The notes beneath the pieces are model-generated. The model did no database searches, had not been told where the DNA came from, and saw nothing but the letters and a program-made list of their open reading frames with translations. DNA of 64,000 bases from Glaciecola sp965658765 (lineage in GTDB: Bacteria; Pseudomonadota; Gammaproteobacteria; Enterobacterales; Alteromonadaceae): positions 66,527 to 130,526 of the forward strand of contig CBFHTO010000001.1 of assembly GCA_965658765.1 (NCBI GenBank), given 5' to 3'. The first letter of the stretch is position 1. Each line of letters opens with the position of its first letter. A program made the translations under genes and the position numbers. This document shows positions 35,133 to 45,326 of this stretch, one piece after another.

Positions 35133-36980
35133 ATGGCTCATTTACAACTATCACTGATCATGGGGGGAGCACCCTCGCAAGAAACAAATTGCGCCTTTTC
35201 AACACTCGGCGGCACTATTGGACGCTCGAGCGAATGTGATTGGACTTTACTCGATCCCGACCGTTTCATTTCAAATAAACATATTCTTATTACTTATCAA
35301 GATCAGCAGTTTGTTCTAACTGACACGAGTAGCAACGGTGTCTTTATAAATGAACAAAGCGAGCCACTCGGAAAAGGCAATCAATATACATTAAAATTAA
35401 ACGACAAATTAACGCTCGGAAAGTTTTGTATTACCGTATCACAAATCGAGTGCGACCAAGCTCCAGAACCATTTCTAGGAACGCCTTCTGCGGTTCAACA
35501 AAGCGATTCGTCAGGCGGAGATTTACTCGGCTTAGTCAGCTCTCCAAGCGCGGGGGCAACGAATTCTGCACCACAAATTGGCACTGCTAGTACAGAACAA
35601 AACGTCAGCTCTGGACAAACTAATAGCCAAGATGAACTTGGTTTGTTTGATATTTTATCCGGCTCGAGTGCGCCCTCTAATGCGCCTAACATGAACACCG
35701 ATGATTACAGTTATAGGACACCGCCACCCTCTGTTAATACATTTGGGCAGGAACCTAGCAAAAACGTAGCGCCATCTTCGTCTTTTTCTAAAGAATCGAC
35801 CGATGATAGTAGCAATGCGCCTTTTTTAAATACGCCAAACAAGCAAGCAACAAGCGGTGGAACCTCAAATAATACAATCCCCGAGGATTGGGATTTAAGT
35901 AGTTTAGATGATGACCTTAGTAATGGCGACAATGGTCTAGGCCTTGATTTTAAAAGCCTTGATTTTGAAGGCCATGATTTTGAAGGCGCTGCACCGCAGA
36001 CTAACGAACTTTCTCCGACAAATGTACCTGCAGCACAGTCCAATCCGCTGATCCCGGACGACGCTTTTTCTGAATTTAGCGATACTGAATTTGGTGCAAA
36101 TAAGGGTGCAGTAAATAAGGAAACAACAGGGCGAACCAGCGCAGCTCAGGCGACAGAAGCAACAAGTAAGGCGCCGTTCGAAACTAACGAGTCAAGTCAG
36201 ATTCAGCAGCAATCCACAACTCAAACTACGCCTCAGATGAGTACATCTACGTCTACCAACCCTGAGCCATTTACGGTTGAAAACGCGCCAGAACCATCAG
36301 TGAGCGGACAGGCTGAGCGAGCAGTTTCGCCCAATACCACTTCGCCTCAGCAAGTCACAAATGCGCAAGCCCCTTCACAAGTTAACCGCGAACAAGATCA
36401 AGAATTTTTTAATTACCTTTACGAAAAGCTTGGACTACCAAAAGAATATATATCTTCGGTCGACAAAAAGGCCTTTGCTGACGATTTAGTGAATATTTTA
36501 ATGACCTCTACTCAGGGGATCATGTCACTCCTTGCGGGACGTTCAGTATTTAAGCAAGAGTCAAGATTATCCATGACGATGATAAGGCCGCAATCGAACA
36601 ATCCAATTAAATTTTCATTGGACCCAAGTGATACCCTAGAAATGTTACTCGTGAAGAAGAAGCCAGGCTATATGACAGCTCAAGGTGCATACTCAGAAGC
36701 TTTGAACGACATTCAGCTTCATCAAATGGCCTTTTTATCGGGCTTACAAGGGACTCTTAGTGGCGTCTTAGCAGAGTTAGACCCCAACTTAATTGAGCAG
36801 CAAGCAGCTGAAAAAGGAAAAAGCTTTATTGGCTTAAAAGCAAACAGTCAGAAGTGGGATGCATTTAAAGAGAAACAAGATTCGCTTACAAAAAGAGTCA
36901 ACGAAAATTTAAATGAGATATTATCAACTCACTTTTCAGACGCATACGAAGCTCAAATAAAAAGCATGAAAAATAGCTAG
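35133..36980 (+). CDS. tagH: T6SS FHA-domain protein TagH (Fha)
   Basis: 615 residues. The N-terminal FHA domain (about 10-95) has the phosphothreonine-binding residues GTIGRSSECDW, SNKH and TDTSSNGVFIN. The middle (about 115-420) is Ser/Thr/Gln/Asn-rich and low complexity, with a short internal repeat around DFKSLDFEGHDFEG. The C-terminal 190 residues are the TagH/ImpI domain (FFNYLYEKLGLPKEYI, MTSTQGIMSLLAGRSVFKQE, NPIKFS). Fha proteins read the PpkA phosphorylation signal and promote assembly. GAGGA lies 11 bases from the ATG, a slightly long spacing. Confidence 0.93.
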   Translation: MAHLQLSLIMGGAPSQETNCAFSTLGGTIGRSSECDWTLLDPDRFISNKHILITYQDQQFVLTDTSSNGVFINEQSEPLGKGNQYTLKLNDKLTLGKFCITVSQIECDQAPEPFLGTPSAVQQSDSSGGDLLGLVSSPSAGATNSAPQIGTASTEQNVSSGQTNSQDELGLFDILSGSSAPSNAPNMNTDDYSYRTPPPSVNTFGQEPSKNVAPSSSFSKESTDDSSNAPFLNTPNKQATSGGTSNNTIPEDWDLSSLDDDLSNGDNGLGLDFKSLDFEGHDFEGAAPQTNELSPTNVPAAQSNPLIPDDAFSEFSDTEFGANKGAVNKETTGRTSAAQATEATSKAPFETNESSQIQQQSTTQTTPQMSTSTSTNPEPFTVENAPEPSVSGQAERAVSPNTTSPQQVTNAQAPSQVNREQDQEFFNYLYEKLGLPKEYISSVDKKAFADDLVNILMTSTQGIMSLLAGRSVFKQESRLSMTMIRPQSNNPIKFSLDPSDTLEMLLVKKKPGYMTAQGAYSEALNDIQLHQMAFLSGLQGTLSGVLAELDPNLIEQQAAEKGKSFIGLKANSQKWDAFKEKQDSLTKRVNENLNEILSTHFSDAYEAQIKSMKNS

Positions 36981-36992
36981 TAAAGGATATTT

Positions 36993-37466
36993 ATGAAAAC
37001 ATTGTTACAAGGCCTTATAGTCATAACTTTCGCAATTCTTAGCTCTGCATGTATGAGCACAGGAGGCGAGCAAAAAGTCGATTTTAGTTACGTCATTGAG
37101 GCGGCTGACTCAATTAACCCTGACATCAATGGTCGACCCTCGTCTGTCGTGGTCAGAGTGTTTCAATTATCAAATCAAATTAACTTTGAAAATGCCTCTT
37201 ATGATGACTTGTTTGCCAGTGCCAATAATACATTAGGTACTGAGTTTATATCGGTTGACGAGTATTTAATTGATCCTGGAGCTCGCAAAGAAATTGAGGC
37301 GCAAATATCGGAGAACGCAAAATTTATTGGGGTCGTAGTGGGGTATCGCAGTATTGATATGGTTACATGGAGAACAATTTCTCCAGTTGAAGAAAAAAGT
37401 TTTTTTAGAAGTTCTAGCTTAGACATTAAAATTTATCAGAAAAGCGTTAGAGTCATCGCTAACTAA
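36993..37466 (+). CDS. tssJ: T6SS outer-membrane lipoprotein TssJ
   Basis: 157 residues. A signal sequence ends at a near-canonical lipobox (ILSSAC, Cys20), followed by a compact beta-sandwich with the family motifs SSVVVRVFQLSNQINFENASYDDLF, LGTEFISVDEYLIDPG and IGVVVGYR. TssJ anchors the TssL-TssM membrane complex to the outer membrane. AAAGGAT precedes the ATG. Confidence 0.93.
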   Translation: MKTLLQGLIVITFAILSSACMSTGGEQKVDFSYVIEAADSINPDINGRPSSVVVRVFQLSNQINFENASYDDLFASANNTLGTEFISVDEYLIDPGARKEIEAQISENAKFIGVVVGYRSIDMVTWRTISPVEEKSFFRSSSLDIKIYQKSVRVIAN

Positions 37467-37505
37467 ATAAAGCATTGTCAGCTCACTAACACGGGAAAAA
37501 ATACA

Positions 37506-38837
37506 ATGGCATGGGAAAAACGAGTAGTATGGTCCGAAGGAATGATGCTCCAACCTCATCATTTCCAACAACAAGCTCGCTACCATGAGTCTCAATTACG
37601 TAAAGCTTTGTATTTGCTAACGCCTTACTCGTGGGGAATATACTCTCTCGAAATTGATAAGTCGCAGCTAAAAGTGGGCAAGCTCAGTTTAGTCGACGCT
37701 GAAGGTATATTACCGGATGGAAATATCTTTCATATACCGGAAATAGACGCTTTACCAAAAGCGCTAGATATTACTGAAGATCAGCTAGATGCGACCATTT
37801 ATTTAGCCGTTACGATGCGCCGACATAGTAATACAGAGACAGCGCGAGATTCGTCGGTACAAAGTCGCTTTGCCGTGCAAGAACACGAACCGAGAGACGT
37901 TTCAGGCATATCATCTACCCAAGTTCCAATCGAAGTATCTGGCCTGAATTTTTCTTTTCGTACTAGCAAAGACGACAATAGTGAGTTTAGCTGCATCCCC
38001 ATCGCTAAAGTAGAAGATATTAGCATTAACGGAGTAGTGACCTTAAAAGAGGAGTTCATTCCCGTTACCTTGAACGCTAAATCAAATGCCTATTTATCTG
38101 GCTTTTTGAGCGAACTCGTTAAGTTATGTAAACACCGCATACAGTCACTTGCTTCAAGAGTATCAGTTGCAGGTAAATCAACCGGCAGTGAAATTAACGA
38201 ATATTTAATGCTGCAAACACTTAACCGCCACTTTCCGATGTTAGTTGAGTTTGATAAAGCGGATTATGTCAGCCCAACATCACTGTATGAACGAATGGTG
38301 ACACTGATTGGAGATATGAGTACCTTTATTCAAGCAGATAAACTTGTACCCGACCTTCCTCAGTATGAGCATAAACAGCCAAGCGAAATGTTTCAGGTTT
38401 TGATCAAGGAATTGCGCCAGCTGTTTAGTGTTGTTTTGGAACAAAACTCAATCAATATCCCGCTTCAAGAGAAGAAATTTGGCATTAGGATTGGCGCAAT
38501 AAGTGATAAGACCTTATTTGGCACCGCTACTTTTGTGTTAGCGGTGAGCGCAGATATATCAGCAGACGAAATTCGTAAGTATTTTCCTCAGCAAGTTAAG
38601 ATCGGTGCAGTAGAGCAAATCAAAGAATTAGTTAATCTTCAGCTTCCGGGGATCCAGCTAACCCAGCTTGCAGCAGCGCCACGCGAAATGCCTTATCAGC
38701 GAAACTACGTGTATTTTGAATTGGTACAAAACGGAGAGTATTGGAATTCCCTTGCTAACTCTGGTGGTGTAGCACTGCACATAGGCACCAACTTCCCTAA
38801 CCTAATGATGGAACTCTGGGCCATTAGGAGCCAATAG
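37506..38837 (+). CDS. tssK: T6SS baseplate-membrane adaptor TssK
   Basis: 443 residues of the TssK (VasE/ImpJ) family: the start VVWSEGMMLQPHHFQQQARYHE, YSWGIYSLEID, and the C-terminal PREMPYQRNYVYFELVQNGEYW and HIGTNFPNLMMELWAI. TssK trimers connect the baseplate to TssL/TssM. The next gene begins one base after its stop. Confidence 0.96.
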   Translation: MAWEKRVVWSEGMMLQPHHFQQQARYHESQLRKALYLLTPYSWGIYSLEIDKSQLKVGKLSLVDAEGILPDGNIFHIPEIDALPKALDITEDQLDATIYLAVTMRRHSNTETARDSSVQSRFAVQEHEPRDVSGISSTQVPIEVSGLNFSFRTSKDDNSEFSCIPIAKVEDISINGVVTLKEEFIPVTLNAKSNAYLSGFLSELVKLCKHRIQSLASRVSVAGKSTGSEINEYLMLQTLNRHFPMLVEFDKADYVSPTSLYERMVTLIGDMSTFIQADKLVPDLPQYEHKQPSEMFQVLIKELRQLFSVVLEQNSINIPLQEKKFGIRIGAISDKTLFGTATFVLAVSADISADEIRKYFPQQVKIGAVEQIKELVNLQLPGIQLTQLAAAPREMPYQRNYVYFELVQNGEYWNSLANSGGVALHIGTNFPNLMMELWAIRSQ

Positions 38838-38838
38838 C

Positions 38839-40185
38839 ATGAACGATGATGACGATTTATCAAAGACAATGGTCATACCGAATCCTGGAGGTAGACGTAA
38901 AACAGCGAGTGCTGAACCTCAGTACACACCACCTCAGGTAAATACTCCTAGCAATCCTCCGCCGACGCAGAACCATGCGCCTAACTATGCCAACAGCGAT
39001 AGCACAAAAGTAGACGTCAACTGCGAGAATGTCATTTTGCGATTTGCATCCGACATTCTTGTTTTAGCAGGCAGTTTAAGAACACTAGAACCCAGTAATA
39101 GCATTGAACAGTTAAGAGCCGATATTGAGAATTTGTTCAGCAATTTTCAACTACAACTGAAACAACGAAATACACCAGAAGAAATAACTTTGACCGCCCG
39201 CTATATGCTCTGCTGTTTAATCGATGAGCTAGTACTCACTACGCCCTGGGGTATCGAAAGTTCTTGGAGTCATCAAACTTTACTGGGTAAGTATCACAAT
39301 GAGACATCCGGTGGTGAGAAGTTTTTTCTTATTATTAATAAATTACTCGAACAAGCGCAAAGAAATATTGATTTGATTGAACTTAGTTATTTATGCTTGT
39401 CGCTAGGATTCAGAGGTAAATATCGATTAAGCCAAACCGGCGAAAATGACGTTTCCCAGATAGCACAGATGTTATATCAACCACTTAGCCTCCATCGACC
39501 CACATCACCCGAACTTTCTCCCTCATGGCAAAGTGACGCTAAACCGGAAAAAACGTTTGAAAGTAAAGTACCTCCAATCTTGTTTTTCCTCATATTGGGC
39601 TTTGTCTGTATAGCGGTATATATCGCGCTTTTATCCAACCTTCATGCTAAATCTTCACCCATTTATGAAAAAATTGAGCAAATTGGATGGGATAATTTTG
39701 TATTGCAAATGTCCGATGCACAAAGTGAGGATCTAGACCTTGGAGATATCGCTTCTTCAATCAGCGCAAGATTGAGTGATTCTATCGCAAAACAACAAAT
39801 CGTAGTCGACATTAAAGACGACTTACTTGTTATACGATTAGTAAGTCTTCAATTATTTCCACCCGGTAGCACAGACGTAAACCAGAATGAACTTCCCGCA
39901 GTGGAAACCTTAGTTTCAGCAATTAACCCATACGCAGATGCCGTCGTAGTAGTCGGCCACACAGATTCTACTGGTAGAGCGGACTCAAACTGGGCGATTT
40001 CTAGAAAACGAGCAGAAAGCATTGAACAATGGATAAAAAGCGCTCGAGGCACAGTGCCCCAAACCATTACACGCGGTGTTGCAGATACACAGCCGCTTGT
40101 GCAAGAGGGCGACAGTGACTTCAACCAAAGTCTAAATCGCCGTGTGGAGTTAATTTTAGTCTTGAAGGACGATCTGACGCTATGA
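38839..40185 (+). CDS. tssL: T6SS membrane-complex protein TssL with C-terminal OmpA-like domain
   Basis: 448 residues. The N-terminus is acidic with a threonine motif (DLSKTMVIPNPGG, Thr10) followed by a proline-rich stretch. The DotU/TssL cytoplasmic domain (about 55-215: LRFASDILVLAGSLRTL, YMLCCLIDELVLTTPWG, GGEKFF) precedes a single transmembrane helix (about 248-270) and an OmpA/MotB peptidoglycan-binding domain with VVVGHTDSTGRAD and NRRVELIL. The threonine near the N-terminus resembles the site phosphorylated by PpkA and bound by Fha in Agrobacterium TssL. The stop overlaps the tssM start by four bases. Confidence 0.94.
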   Translation: MNDDDDLSKTMVIPNPGGRRKTASAEPQYTPPQVNTPSNPPPTQNHAPNYANSDSTKVDVNCENVILRFASDILVLAGSLRTLEPSNSIEQLRADIENLFSNFQLQLKQRNTPEEITLTARYMLCCLIDELVLTTPWGIESSWSHQTLLGKYHNETSGGEKFFLIINKLLEQAQRNIDLIELSYLCLSLGFRGKYRLSQTGENDVSQIAQMLYQPLSLHRPTSPELSPSWQSDAKPEKTFESKVPPILFFLILGFVCIAVYIALLSNLHAKSSPIYEKIEQIGWDNFVLQMSDAQSEDLDLGDIASSISARLSDSIAKQQIVVDIKDDLLVIRLVSLQLFPPGSTDVNQNELPAVETLVSAINPYADAVVVVGHTDSTGRADSNWAISRKRAESIEQWIKSARGTVPQTITRGVADTQPLVQEGDSDFNQSLNRRVELILVLKDDLTL

Positions 40186-43100
40186 ATAAACTCAAACAAT
40201 GGGCATCTCACCGCTTCTTTCTACCAGTACTTTGCCTTTTATTGGCAGCGCTGCTAATTTTCCTTGCAGGTCCTTACATTGCTTTTGCGGGCTATACCCC
40301 ATTACAAAGCTGGTTGAGTAGAATCGTTCTATTTCTGCTTATCGTAAGTGCATACGGCTTATATGTTTACATCAAACATCTGAAGCAGCAAAAAACACAA
40401 GATAACATGGTGAAGGAGATGACATCAGATGATGGTTCAGCCGACGCCATTGACGCTGAGTCACAAGCCTTAAAAGAAAAGTTCAAGCTCGCATTCGATA
40501 CACTTAAAAAAACTAAGGGCGGACCAGTCTCATTGCCTGAAATCCCTTGGTACATGATCATTGGTTCGCCTGGCAGCGGAAAAACTACGCTTCTGTCTAA
40601 CTCAGGACTCAGATTCCCACTCATGAACGAAATGCAAACAATGGCATTGCAAGGCGTTGGTGGCACTAAAAACTGTGATTGGTGGATCACTCAGGATGCT
40701 GTACTTTTAGATACAGCCGGACGTTACACCTCACAAGACAGCTTTCAAAAAGTAGATGAAAGCGGCTGGCAAAACTTTTTGGCAATGATAAAACGTTATC
40801 GCAAAAAGCCAGTTAGTGGTTTATTGGTCAGTTTTAGTATGTCTGACTTGATGACTATGAATGAGTATGAGCTGAGCCAACTGACCTTTCAGTTGAAGCA
40901 GCGAATAGCGGAAGTAAACGATTACTTTTCAACAAGATTCCCAATTTATGTGGTCATCACAAAATCAGACATGATGGCTGGGTTTACGCAGTTTTACGAG
41001 ACACTCTCACATAAAGAAAGAGAGCAAGTGCTCGGTGTGACTTTTAATAAACAAATCAGCTTACAAGAGCAAGTCACCCAAGCGTTTCACCAAGAATATG
41101 ACAAATTAGTCGCATCGCAAAAGCGTCGACAGTGGTCTAGGATATCATTGGAAAGAGACCCTAATCGTAAAGCATTGGTGTACTCCTACACAGAGCAACT
41201 CGTTTCATTGAAGCCTAGTTTAGTCACAATTTTAGAAGGCTTGAGTCAAAAAGACGATGGCGTGACTACCGGGATAATACGTGGTATGTATTTTACCAGT
41301 GGCACGCAAAGTGGTGCTCCAATCGATAAAATGATCGAAAAAGTCTCACATGCTTTCGGTTTGAGAAATACCGCGAAGGTTCTTTGGAATAACGACAGCC
41401 GAAGTTATTTCATCAAGGACGTGTTGCAAGAAGTTGCTTTTAACGAAGCGGATCAGTTTGGCACACTCTCTGGTTATGAGAAAAGAAAGAGCTTAGTGAA
41501 ACGAGGACTCATGGCGAGTGCAGCGGTGCTTGCCGTTGCGCTCTGTGCAGGCTTTTTTGTTAGCTATAACAACAACGCTGATTATATTGTAAGAAGCGAT
41601 GCAGCTGTTGATAGTTGGCGGGCAGATTATGAAGACAAACAAGGCAACCTCGAAATAAAGCAATATATTCCTGCCTTAAATGAGTTTGCAGATAATATAC
41701 AGGGACTGATAGATACTGATGAAGCGCAATTCTCTGGCTTAGGCCTCGGCCAAGCATCGTCACTCGAATCGTCATTAAAGGCCAGTTACAACAGATTGTT
41801 AAGCACTGTACTGTTGCCTTATGTAAAAACTTCTCTGGAATCCAAACTGACGCAATCCAGCGATATTAGTACGCAATATCAAGCCTTGAAAAGCTATTTG
41901 ATGATGTCAAACGGAGAAAACCGTGATAACCAGTTTATCTCCGAATTTTTATCTAATAGCCTCAATGACGACCAATATTTCAGTACTCCTGAATTTGCGC
42001 AGGTAAAAGTTCATCTCGACAACCTAGTGCAAAATGATGTGATGTTTGAAAGTATTGACGACACACTTGTGTCTCGTGCTCGCAGGAACTTAAGCGCACA
42101 ACCACTCGGTGAGATTTACTACAAACAGTTCAAAGACTCGTATCTAAATGACCCATCGAAGTACCTGTCGCTTGCCCAATTGGCTGGCAGCGAGTGGCGA
42201 TTAATCTTCACTACAAAACTTGACGATATTCAAACAATCTCATCCCTTTATACACCAGACCAACTAAAAAAAGTGTTAAGTGACGAAATCGATGCATATA
42301 TAAATAAATTAGACGGGGAAGCTTGGATTTTAGGCCCTGACAATGTCATTAATCAATCTGGTCTTAATAAGCAAATAGAGCAGTTGTATGCCAAAGATTA
42401 TGTGAATACGTGGCAAGGTTTGTTGAATAGTGTGTCTGTAAAAGAGAACAATAATCTCGCGTCTATTAACTCAGTCCTTCAATCCCTAAGCAATGTAGAC
42501 TCGCCCATATTTGCGTTAATGGAATCCGCGGCAGCGGCAACAGAATTGGTTGACATCAATAGTAAGGGCTTGAACATCAACTTGAGTTCAAACGCGAATC
42601 GAGCGCTAGATGCAGCACAGGGTGCAATGTCGGCAAACGATCCAAGGTTTTTTATCACATCTCGATTCAGTAAGTTGCATGAGGCAATGAAAGAAGAGAA
42701 GAAAATCGCGACTCAACAACGCCTTACTGCACTGCTTCAAGATATAAGTGTTGCGCTTAGCTTTCAAATGCAGAGTGCTCAGAGCGAAGTCGACCCTAAA
42801 ATTTTGAATGGATTGCAAGGCTATGCTTATTTGCAAACAGAGCCTTTAAATAAATGGGTAACTCAATTAGTAACGAGCGTGCAAAGTGCTCAAAACCAAA
42901 TACAAAAAGATCGAATAGCTGGTATCTGGTCGAATCAAATACTGTCAGTTTGCAGGGACATCACAAGCTCTAAATATCCCTTTGAACCAAACTCAAGCGT
43001 GGATGCTAGTTTACGAGATTTAGATATTATGTTTTCGCCAAATGGTACCCTATTTAACTTTTTCAACACGCATCTTGCTCCTTACATCGACACTCAAAGA

Positions 43101-43601
43101 CAACCTTGGCAATTTAAAACTGCAAACGGCTCTGGCTTTAACAATGATGTCGTCTCGTTTTTTGAGCGCCTTTACAAAATACAGCAAAGCCTTTATACGC
43201 AAAGCGCCAATCAAGCTAGTTTGCGATTTGCTCTAACACCTATCTATCTTGATCCCCGTCTATTGCGATATCGGATGACGGTATATGGCAATACTATGAG
43301 TTATCAATTTGGTCGGCCGACGCCAAGCACCGTAAACTGGCCGCCAGCAAATCCAAGTGCAAGGAGCGAGTATAGCTTTGTTAGAAGAGACGGCAGTGAA
43401 CTATTACAGGCGTCTGAAGGACTATTCGCGTTTTATCGCTTGATAGACAACAACGAAATTCAACGAAAGGGACCAACAAAGATAGAATTGACTTTTAGTA
43501 AAGGCAACTTCAAAGCCATTTATGAGATGTCCACCGCTAGCCCAGCGGACCCAATGGTATTTATGAACATGTCTAAGTTGCGATGCATTGATTCGCTCTA
43601 G
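40182..43601 (+). CDS. tssM: T6SS inner-membrane channel protein TssM (IcmF)
   Basis: 1139 residues. Two N-terminal transmembrane helices (about 12-34 and 43-62), a cytoplasmic NTPase-like domain with Walker A GSPGSGKTT near residue 127 and DTAGRY, a third transmembrane helix (about 440-462) and a large periplasmic domain ending in the ImcF-related/VasK region (YGNTMSYQFGRPTPSTVNWP). TssM links the inner-membrane complex to TssJ and lines the passage of the tube. The intact Walker A suggests the NTPase type of TssM. Confidence 0.97.
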   Translation: MNKLKQWASHRFFLPVLCLLLAALLIFLAGPYIAFAGYTPLQSWLSRIVLFLLIVSAYGLYVYIKHLKQQKTQDNMVKEMTSDDGSADAIDAESQALKEKFKLAFDTLKKTKGGPVSLPEIPWYMIIGSPGSGKTTLLSNSGLRFPLMNEMQTMALQGVGGTKNCDWWITQDAVLLDTAGRYTSQDSFQKVDESGWQNFLAMIKRYRKKPVSGLLVSFSMSDLMTMNEYELSQLTFQLKQRIAEVNDYFSTRFPIYVVITKSDMMAGFTQFYETLSHKEREQVLGVTFNKQISLQEQVTQAFHQEYDKLVASQKRRQWSRISLERDPNRKALVYSYTEQLVSLKPSLVTILEGLSQKDDGVTTGIIRGMYFTSGTQSGAPIDKMIEKVSHAFGLRNTAKVLWNNDSRSYFIKDVLQEVAFNEADQFGTLSGYEKRKSLVKRGLMASAAVLAVALCAGFFVSYNNNADYIVRSDAAVDSWRADYEDKQGNLEIKQYIPALNEFADNIQGLIDTDEAQFSGLGLGQASSLESSLKASYNRLLSTVLLPYVKTSLESKLTQSSDISTQYQALKSYLMMSNGENRDNQFISEFLSNSLNDDQYFSTPEFAQVKVHLDNLVQNDVMFESIDDTLVSRARRNLSAQPLGEIYYKQFKDSYLNDPSKYLSLAQLAGSEWRLIFTTKLDDIQTISSLYTPDQLKKVLSDEIDAYINKLDGEAWILGPDNVINQSGLNKQIEQLYAKDYVNTWQGLLNSVSVKENNNLASINSVLQSLSNVDSPIFALMESAAAATELVDINSKGLNINLSSNANRALDAAQGAMSANDPRFFITSRFSKLHEAMKEEKKIATQQRLTALLQDISVALSFQMQSAQSEVDPKILNGLQGYAYLQTEPLNKWVTQLVTSVQSAQNQIQKDRIAGIWSNQILSVCRDITSSKYPFEPNSSVDASLRDLDIMFSPNGTLFNFFNTHLAPYIDTQRQPWQFKTANGSGFNNDVVSFFERLYKIQQSLYTQSANQASLRFALTPIYLDPRLLRYRMTVYGNTMSYQFGRPTPSTVNWPPANPSARSEYSFVRRDGSELLQASEGLFAFYRLIDNNEIQRKGPTKIELTFSKGNFKAIYEMSTASPADPMVFMNMSKLRCIDSL

Positions 43602-43610
43602 GAGTGTAGC

Positions 43611-44291
43611 TTGAAAATTGGTTTTTTTGGAAAATTGCCTGGTTATGGCGATTTTATTCAACGCAATGTCCCCCCAAATGTCGCAGATAAATGGGACAAT
43701 TGGATTTTGCAATCGATAGAGTCTTCAAGAAACAATCTGGATAGTGGATGGAAGGAAATCTATTTTAACAGTCCAATTTGGCGCTTTTCGTTCGCCGCAA
43801 ACATATTAGCAAATGAATGCATCAGTGGATTGATGATGCCAAGTGTCGATAGCGCTGGACGATGTTATCCGTTTACGGTGTTTTGCTTGGCTGAAAAACC
43901 CGTCAATCTACTAAAGTTTTCGGCGATTACAGATGACAAGCATGATAGTTGCGAAGATTTTATAATAAGTCTATTAGATAAAAAACGCCCAGATTTAGAC
44001 GAAATAGCTCAAATACTCAACCAAACATATAAACAAACCTCAGAGTATGAATGTGAAGCAACAAAAGATAGTCAAACAAGCTCTTCTAGAGAGATATTCA
44101 GAGTAAGCAGTAAACACCTATTAGATGTTTATGACTGTCATTTAGACTTCAGCCACGAATTAATCGATCGCCAAGCATTGTCGTTAAGCATTTGGAGTAC
44201 AAGAGAATCGGAGTTCTCCGATGCACAAAGACGATATTATGCAGGCCTTCCGCCTTCAGATGTTTACTCTTCTTTATTAACAGCAGAATAA
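43611..44291 (+). CDS. tagF: T6SS post-translational repressor TagF
   Basis: 226 residues from a TTG codon with AGGAG upstream. The N-terminus carries the TagF signature IGFFGKLPGYGDFIQRNVP, with WDNWIL and GLMMPSVDSAGRCYPFTVF. In H1-type systems TagF holds secretion off independently of phosphorylation, by binding Fha. It closes the plus-strand structural operon and is convergent with pppA. Confidence 0.93.
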   Translation: MKIGFFGKLPGYGDFIQRNVPPNVADKWDNWILQSIESSRNNLDSGWKEIYFNSPIWRFSFAANILANECISGLMMPSVDSAGRCYPFTVFCLAEKPVNLLKFSAITDDKHDSCEDFIISLLDKKRPDLDEIAQILNQTYKQTSEYECEATKDSQTSSSREIFRVSSKHLLDVYDCHLDFSHELIDRQALSLSIWSTRESEFSDAQRRYYAGLPPSDVYSSLLTAE

Positions 44292-44301
44292 GCGTTAATT
44301 A

Positions 44302-45093
44302 TTACCCACTTGTGTAATTCAACGGAAGCGTATCGTCTAGTGCTGGGACTTGAGCCTCTTGCTCGTCTTCCGATTCGGATGGATGTCTTACAACAATCAA
44401 TGTGATGTTATCCCTCGCTTTGCGAGCAAGCGATATTTCTATCAATCGATGAGCAATAGTGGAAGAAGACATAGTGAGTAGTGCGTGCTCGATTTCGCGA
44501 TCTGAAATGACCTTGTTTATGCCATCGCTACATAAAAAGAACTGGTCATTTTTATTCAAATCTAGGGTCTTTACGTCAAGTTCTAAATAATTATTGGCTC
44601 CAACGGCACGCGTGATCACATTGGCTTTTGGATGACTCTCAGCTTCCTCTGGCCTAATGAGTCCAGCATCTATCATGTCCTCAACTTGGCTATGGTCTCT
44701 GGTCACTCTTGCTAGAGTATTCTGGCGCAGTCGATATATGCGACTATCGCCAGCCCAAATAAAATGTGCCTTATCTTGCTCAAAAAACAAAACAACCACC
44801 GTACTTCCGACAATGGATTGATGCTGCTGTGACAGTTCAACTAACATTCGGTTAACGTCTTGCAAACAGTCTACGATGGTTTTTACTGATAAGGTTTCAG
44901 GGTGATTAGACACCAATAAGGAAAGTTGCTCTGTGATCATCTGACTCGCAACATCGCCACGGGAGTGCCCACCCATGCCATCCGCTACGCACCATAAACA
45001 AGCCTGTGGCGCGTCATAGTAGTCGTCCTCATTCACCTTTCTTACTGTGCCGATATTGCTCTCTGCTGTTGACTTCCAGACTAAGCTTTTCAT
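44302..45093 (-). CDS. pppA: T6SS-associated PP2C-type Ser/Thr phosphatase PppA
   Basis: 263 residues of the Stp1/PP2C family: RKVNEDDYY, VADGMGGHSRGDVAS (metal-binding aspartates), GDSRIYRLR, DHSQVEDMI, LCSDGINKVISD and the closing KARDNITLIVV. It should dephosphorylate the PpkA targets and reset the T6SS. The ATG at 45093 has AAGGGGAT directly upstream and is preferred over one seven codons earlier. It is transcribed away from ppkA, sharing the 45094-45326 spacer. Confidence 0.93.
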   Translation of the reverse strand: MKSLVWKSTAESNIGTVRKVNEDDYYDAPQACLWCVADGMGGHSRGDVASQMITEQLSLLVSNHPETLSVKTIVDCLQDVNRMLVELSQQHQSIVGSTVVVLFFEQDKAHFIWAGDSRIYRLRQNTLARVTRDHSQVEDMIDAGLIRPEEAESHPKANVITRAVGANNYLELDVKTLDLNKNDQFFLCSDGINKVISDREIEHALLTMSSSTIAHRLIEISLARKARDNITLIVVRHPSESEDEQEAQVPALDDTLPLNYTSG

Positions 45094-45326
45094 ATATCCC
45101 CTTGTAAGAAACATGCATATAGGACCAAGTCACTGCGGGGCTTTATGAACATAACAACCCACGTATAAAAACATACAAATTTACGTTTATGAAAGTCTTT
45201 ACATAAGCATCTTTACATGTAGACTTGATGTTTAATATTTGATCACGATTTGTGTATTATTGCATCAAGTAGCGGTAATGTTGAAGTATTTCTTGAGCAG
45301 TTGGCAAAAATAATAAAAGGGTCATC

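Noticed and set aside
35693..36400. Long antisense frames across the low-complexity middle of tagH
   Set aside because: They are products of biased composition opposite a well-supported FHA-domain gene.
28842..44291. Could the contractile-tail genes be a prophage?
   Set aside because: The set includes TssJ, TssK, TssL, TssM, ClpV and Fha but no capsid, terminase, integrase or lysis genes, so it is a T6SS.
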